DNA of 64,000 nucleotides. Origin: Agrobacterium vitis (GTDB lineage Bacteria; Pseudomonadota; Alphaproteobacteria; Rhizobiales; Rhizobiaceae). Shown in pieces: positions 61,359-64,000 of this stretch (the stretch's first letter is position 1; each line of letters begins with the position of its first letter). The notes beneath the pieces were generated by a model, which was given only the letters and a program-made list of their open reading frames with translations, did not search any database and had not been told where the DNA came from. The translations under genes were made by a program, and so were the position numbers. The stretch covers positions 930,001 to 994,000 of the forward strand of contig NZ_CP146242.1 of NCBI RefSeq assembly GCF_037039395.1, written 5' to 3'.

Positions 61359-62477
61359 TTACTTGCCGGTCTTGACCTGGGTCCAGAGCCGGTTCAGGAC
61401 GCGCTGCGATTTGGGATCGTAAGGCGAGATGGTGAACAACCGCTTCATAGTCGCCTCGTCGGGATAGACGGAGGGATTGTTGAGCACATCGGCGCTGACC
61501 ATTTTTTGCGAGGCCAGATTGCCATTGGCATAGGAGACGAAATCAGATGCCTTGGCGATTACCTCAGGCTTCATCAGGTAATTGATGAAGGCATGGGCTT
61601 CCTCGACATTCTTGGCATCAGCCGGGATCGCCAGGTTGTCGAACCACATATAGGTTCCTTCCTTGGGGATCACATAGGCGATTTCCACGCCGTTCTTGGC
61701 CTCTTCCGCCCGCTTCTTGGCCTGGATCACATCGCCGGACCAGCCGATGGTGGCGCAGATATCGCCATTGGCGAGATCATTCAGGTAGGAGGAGGAGTTG
61801 AAGGTCTTGGCACTGGGCCGGATCGCCTGGTAGACCTTGGCGCCTGCTTCCAGATCGGCTGTTTTCTTGCTGTCGGCAGGCTTGCCGATGTAGTTCATGG
61901 CAATCGCGAAGGTTTCATCCGAGGCATCGAGGATGTTCAAGCCGCATTGCTTGAGCTTCTTGGCGTTTTCCGGCTTGAAGATGAAGTCCCAGCTATCGAC
62001 CTTGACGTCATCGCCGAAGATCGCCTTGATCTTCTTGACATTGTAGCCAATGCCGGTCGTGCCCCACATATAGTTGACAGCATATTGGTTGCCGGGGTCG
62101 TAATTGGCCAGCCGCTCCATGACCATCGGCCACATATTGGCAAGATTCGGCAGTTTCGACTTGTCGAGCTTCTGGAACACGCCCGCCTGGATCTGCCGCG
62201 CCAGGAACGGACCGGTCGGCACCACCACATCATAGCCGGAGCCACCGGCCAAAAGCTTGGTCTCCAACAGGTCGTTGTTGTCGAAGACGTCATAGACGAC
62301 CTTGATGCCGGTTTCCTTGGTGAAATCCTCGAGGATCTGCGGATCGATATAATCCGACCAATTGTACACATGCACTTCCCGGTCGGCAGCACCGGCAGGC
62401 AGCGCGCCCGCCGATAAGGTGATGGACATGGCCGCAAAGGCGGCGGCGGCAAAGCGAATCCCGGTGGATGTCATCAC
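61359..62477 (-). CDS. potF: Polyamine-binding periplasmic protein PotF
   Basis: 372 residues. Signal peptide (IRFAAAAFAAMSITLSAGAL, then AGAADREV), then HVYNWSDYIDPQILEDF, VPTGPFLARQIQAGVFQKLDKSKLPN, NMWGTTGIGYNVKKI-type region and ATIGWSGDVIQAKKRAEEA. Type I solute-binding fold for putrescine or spermidine; SDYID and WSGD contact the ligand. Complete. First gene of the operon. Confidence 0.93.
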   Translation of the reverse strand: MMTSTGIRFAAAAFAAMSITLSAGALPAGAADREVHVYNWSDYIDPQILEDFTKETGIKVVYDVFDNNDLLETKLLAGGSGYDVVVPTGPFLARQIQAGVFQKLDKSKLPNLANMWPMVMERLANYDPGNQYAVNYMWGTTGIGYNVKKIKAIFGDDVKVDSWDFIFKPENAKKLKQCGLNILDASDETFAIAMNYIGKPADSKKTADLEAGAKVYQAIRPSAKTFNSSSYLNDLANGDICATIGWSGDVIQAKKRAEEAKNGVEIAYVIPKEGTYMWFDNLAIPADAKNVEEAHAFINYLMKPEVIAKASDFVSYANGNLASQKMVSADVLNNPSVYPDEATMKRLFTISPYDPKSQRVLNRLWTQVKTGK

Positions 62478-62749
62478 GTCTCCTGTATCCAGGCCATTGG
62501 GGGATAAGGCCCGTCGTTCCCATTATTTTTCGCCAGACTAGAAAGGAAATATGCGCTCGACAAGCGTAATTTTCCGCATCACAGCAAAGCAGCGCACAAT
62601 GTACCGGCGGGGCACCGACAGGTTGAAGCGACAGAACCATCTTCCTGATGGCATGCGGTCCGGCAAGCTCCCCCTCACCAACCATCCGTCAATCTTTTTG
62701 AAACACCTTATGGTTATGTTATTTTAAATTTCAATCAAAGGTAGCGATC

Positions 62750-63740
62750 ATGAGCAACGCCAATGTAACATACGAGACCATTCTTTCCCCGAACCAATTC
62801 GTGACCGGCGTACGCCAAGATGCCGGCACCAACCAGCCGGTCGTGCTGACCGGAAATTACCAGCCGACCCAAAGGTGCGCAACAGCAGGCGCTTCTCTAT
62901 CGCGGGCCGCTGCTTTCCACCGACAGCTCCGGCTATGCCTATCTGACCCCCGTTTTCAAAGGCCAGACGGTGACGACATCGACCTTTTACGGTCCGAATA
63001 CACCTTTGTTCAATCCTGACATCGGCAAGGGAAATGTGCGCGCCGTCGGCAGCTATAAATATGCTGAGGCCACCGATCCGACTGCCGACCATGGCATGAT
63101 GTATGAAGGCGCCTTCGACGGTTCTGGCAAATGGACGGCGCTCGACATACCCAAGGATGTTGCCGGTGGGATAGTGTTTTATACCATTGCCCATTCCACC
63201 ATGGGCGACCTGGTGGTCGGCAATTTCGATCTTGCCGGGCAGGCTGCCTCGGCTGCGGCCTTCATTTACGATATCCGCACGCAAAGCTTCTCCAGGCTCA
63301 GCCTCGGACCGCTCACCACCGCCTATGGCATCTGGCAAAATGGCGGCGACGGCAGCAATGCCTATACGATCGTCGGCGGCTACAAGGGCGCAACCGGAAT
63401 CAATGTCGGTTTCGTGCTGGATTACGATGCCGCGACGAAAAAGATCAGCAACGTCACGAATTACAGCTATCAGGGCAAGCCAGGGATTGTGACCCATTTC
63501 GAAGGTATCAGCGCCATAGAGAGTGGCTATTGCCTGGCTGCGATGTCGGACCAGGACACCGCTTTCGTTACCATCGGCCGCAATAGCGACGGAACCTTTA
63601 CCGACGCCAAATGGGTTCCGGTCGCCTATCCGACCAGCGATGGACCGTCAACCGGCAATACGGTGATCGACAACAATCTGATGGGCATCATGACCACGGG
63701 AGGCCACGTGCAATCCTATCTGGCGGTGATTAAAGCCTAG
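62750..63740 (+). pseudogene. Unknown beta-rich protein, frameshifted
   Basis: Two frames join into one 330-residue protein: MSNANVTYETILSPNQFV to GNYQPT, then KGAQQQALLYRGPLLSTDSS and on to the end. One extra C in the run at 62868-62870 separates them. The remainder is intact: repeats of AYGIW, AYTIVGGYKG and LDYDAATKK suggest a beta-propeller or sandwich. No signal peptide or known family. Either a recent pseudogene or a base error. The stop of frame two is at 63740. Confidence 0.7.
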
Positions 63741-63767
63741 AGTTTGTTCGCCCCTCACTGGGAGCCG

Positions 63768-64000
63768 TCACTGGAAATCGAAGGCGCTTAATCCCGCCGT
63801 CATTTCATCCAGTCCGAGTGGCCGTGTCATTGGCAGCTCGGCCCTGGAAAGACAGGCCTGTCGCTCGCAGATTCGGCAGGCCTGGCCGATCTCCACTGGC
63901 GCCATCCGCGCCTCGCCATAGACGGTGTCCTGCGCGTGAGCGAGATCGCAGCCGATCAGCAGGGCCGTGCGGCGGACCCGCTGCTGAAAGCCCGCCTGTG
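63768..64000 (-). CDS. ScfR-type (DUF2083) HTH regulator, C-terminal part only
   Basis: About 77 residues, running off the window. TALLIGCDLAHAQDTVYGEAR, IGQACRICERQACLSRAELP and LGLDEMTAGL match the C-terminal DUF2083 domain of short-chain-fatty-acyl regulators; the CxxC-x4-C cluster may bind metal. The HTH domain lies beyond base 64000. These regulators commonly control acyl-CoA metabolism. Truncation here is due to the window edge. Confidence 0.8.
   Translation of the reverse strand, partial: QAGFQQRVRRTALLIGCDLAHAQDTVYGEARMAPVEIGQACRICERQACLSRAELPMTRPLGLDEMTAGLSAFDFQ

Overview
The window reads as a chromosomal segment of a Rhizobiaceae-type alphaproteobacterium (Agrobacterium/Allorhizobium/Rhizobium group; species not resolvable by eye). 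Supporting points are an Rrf2 regulator with the RirA cysteine pattern, a tRNA-His with no encoded G-1 and with A73, a PdhS-like kinase, a phasin gene, a ScfR-type regulator fragment, generally high GC and dense gene packing.

Layout. 1-5 kb: a GGDEF/EAL protein, then a minus-strand block of Ppx/GppA phosphatase, RlmE and a VOC protein, then tRNA-Gln(CUG). 5.0-30.2 kb: a foreign island in the 3' end of tRNA-Gln, bounded by a 17-bp direct repeat (5044-5060 and 30163-30179). It holds a truncated integrase start, an IS3-family element split by an IS110/IS1111-type element, a giant kinase-like/AAA/sensor histidine kinase with a FixJ-type regulator and a lone receiver domain, two AraC regulators, several broken genes (YcaC-like, MFS, LysR, ring-cleaving dioxygenase, alpha/beta hydrolase), and an intact set: YcaC hydrolase, XapX protein, amidohydrolase, DoxX, MFS exporter and a Tat-exported chloroperoxidase-like hydrolase. 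A second, degenerate att site at 26750-26770, preceded by a copy of the same element arm at the same 63-bp distance, separates a 3.4-kb module (LysR, SDR, NADP-binding oxidoreductase, epoxide-hydrolase-like protein). The island therefore looks like two accreted elements.

30.2-37.4 kb: a decayed AT-rich gene, two small membrane proteins, a type II NADH dehydrogenase, a Tat-signal malate:quinone oxidoreductase and a divergent OmpR-type two-component system. 37.4-47.6 kb: cupin, GH105 glycosidase, a frameshifted D-amino-acid-dehydrogenase-like gene, an outer-membrane SphA/MetA-like protein, CDP-diacylglycerol pyrophosphatase, gluconokinase, RirA, mmsA with a divergent LysR, and OsmC. 47.6-52 kb: two HupE/UreJ proteins with a DUF1007 protein and an unknown membrane protein, an orphan Rap1a/Tai-like protein, tRNA-His and a phasin. 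52-64 kb: a 1397-residue PAS histidine kinase, an AsmA protein, a putrescine ABC transporter (potFGHI order), an unknown frameshifted gene and the C-terminus of a ScfR-type regulator.

How the genes may work together (inference): in the island, the giant kinase plus two receivers and the AraC proteins could control the YcaC-to-chloroperoxidase set, which looks like uptake, efflux and detoxification of small reactive organic compounds. A shared 15-bp motif lies upstream of three of its transcription units. Many lesions (in-frame stop, frameshifts, deletions, truncated integrase) show that the island is decaying and probably immobile.
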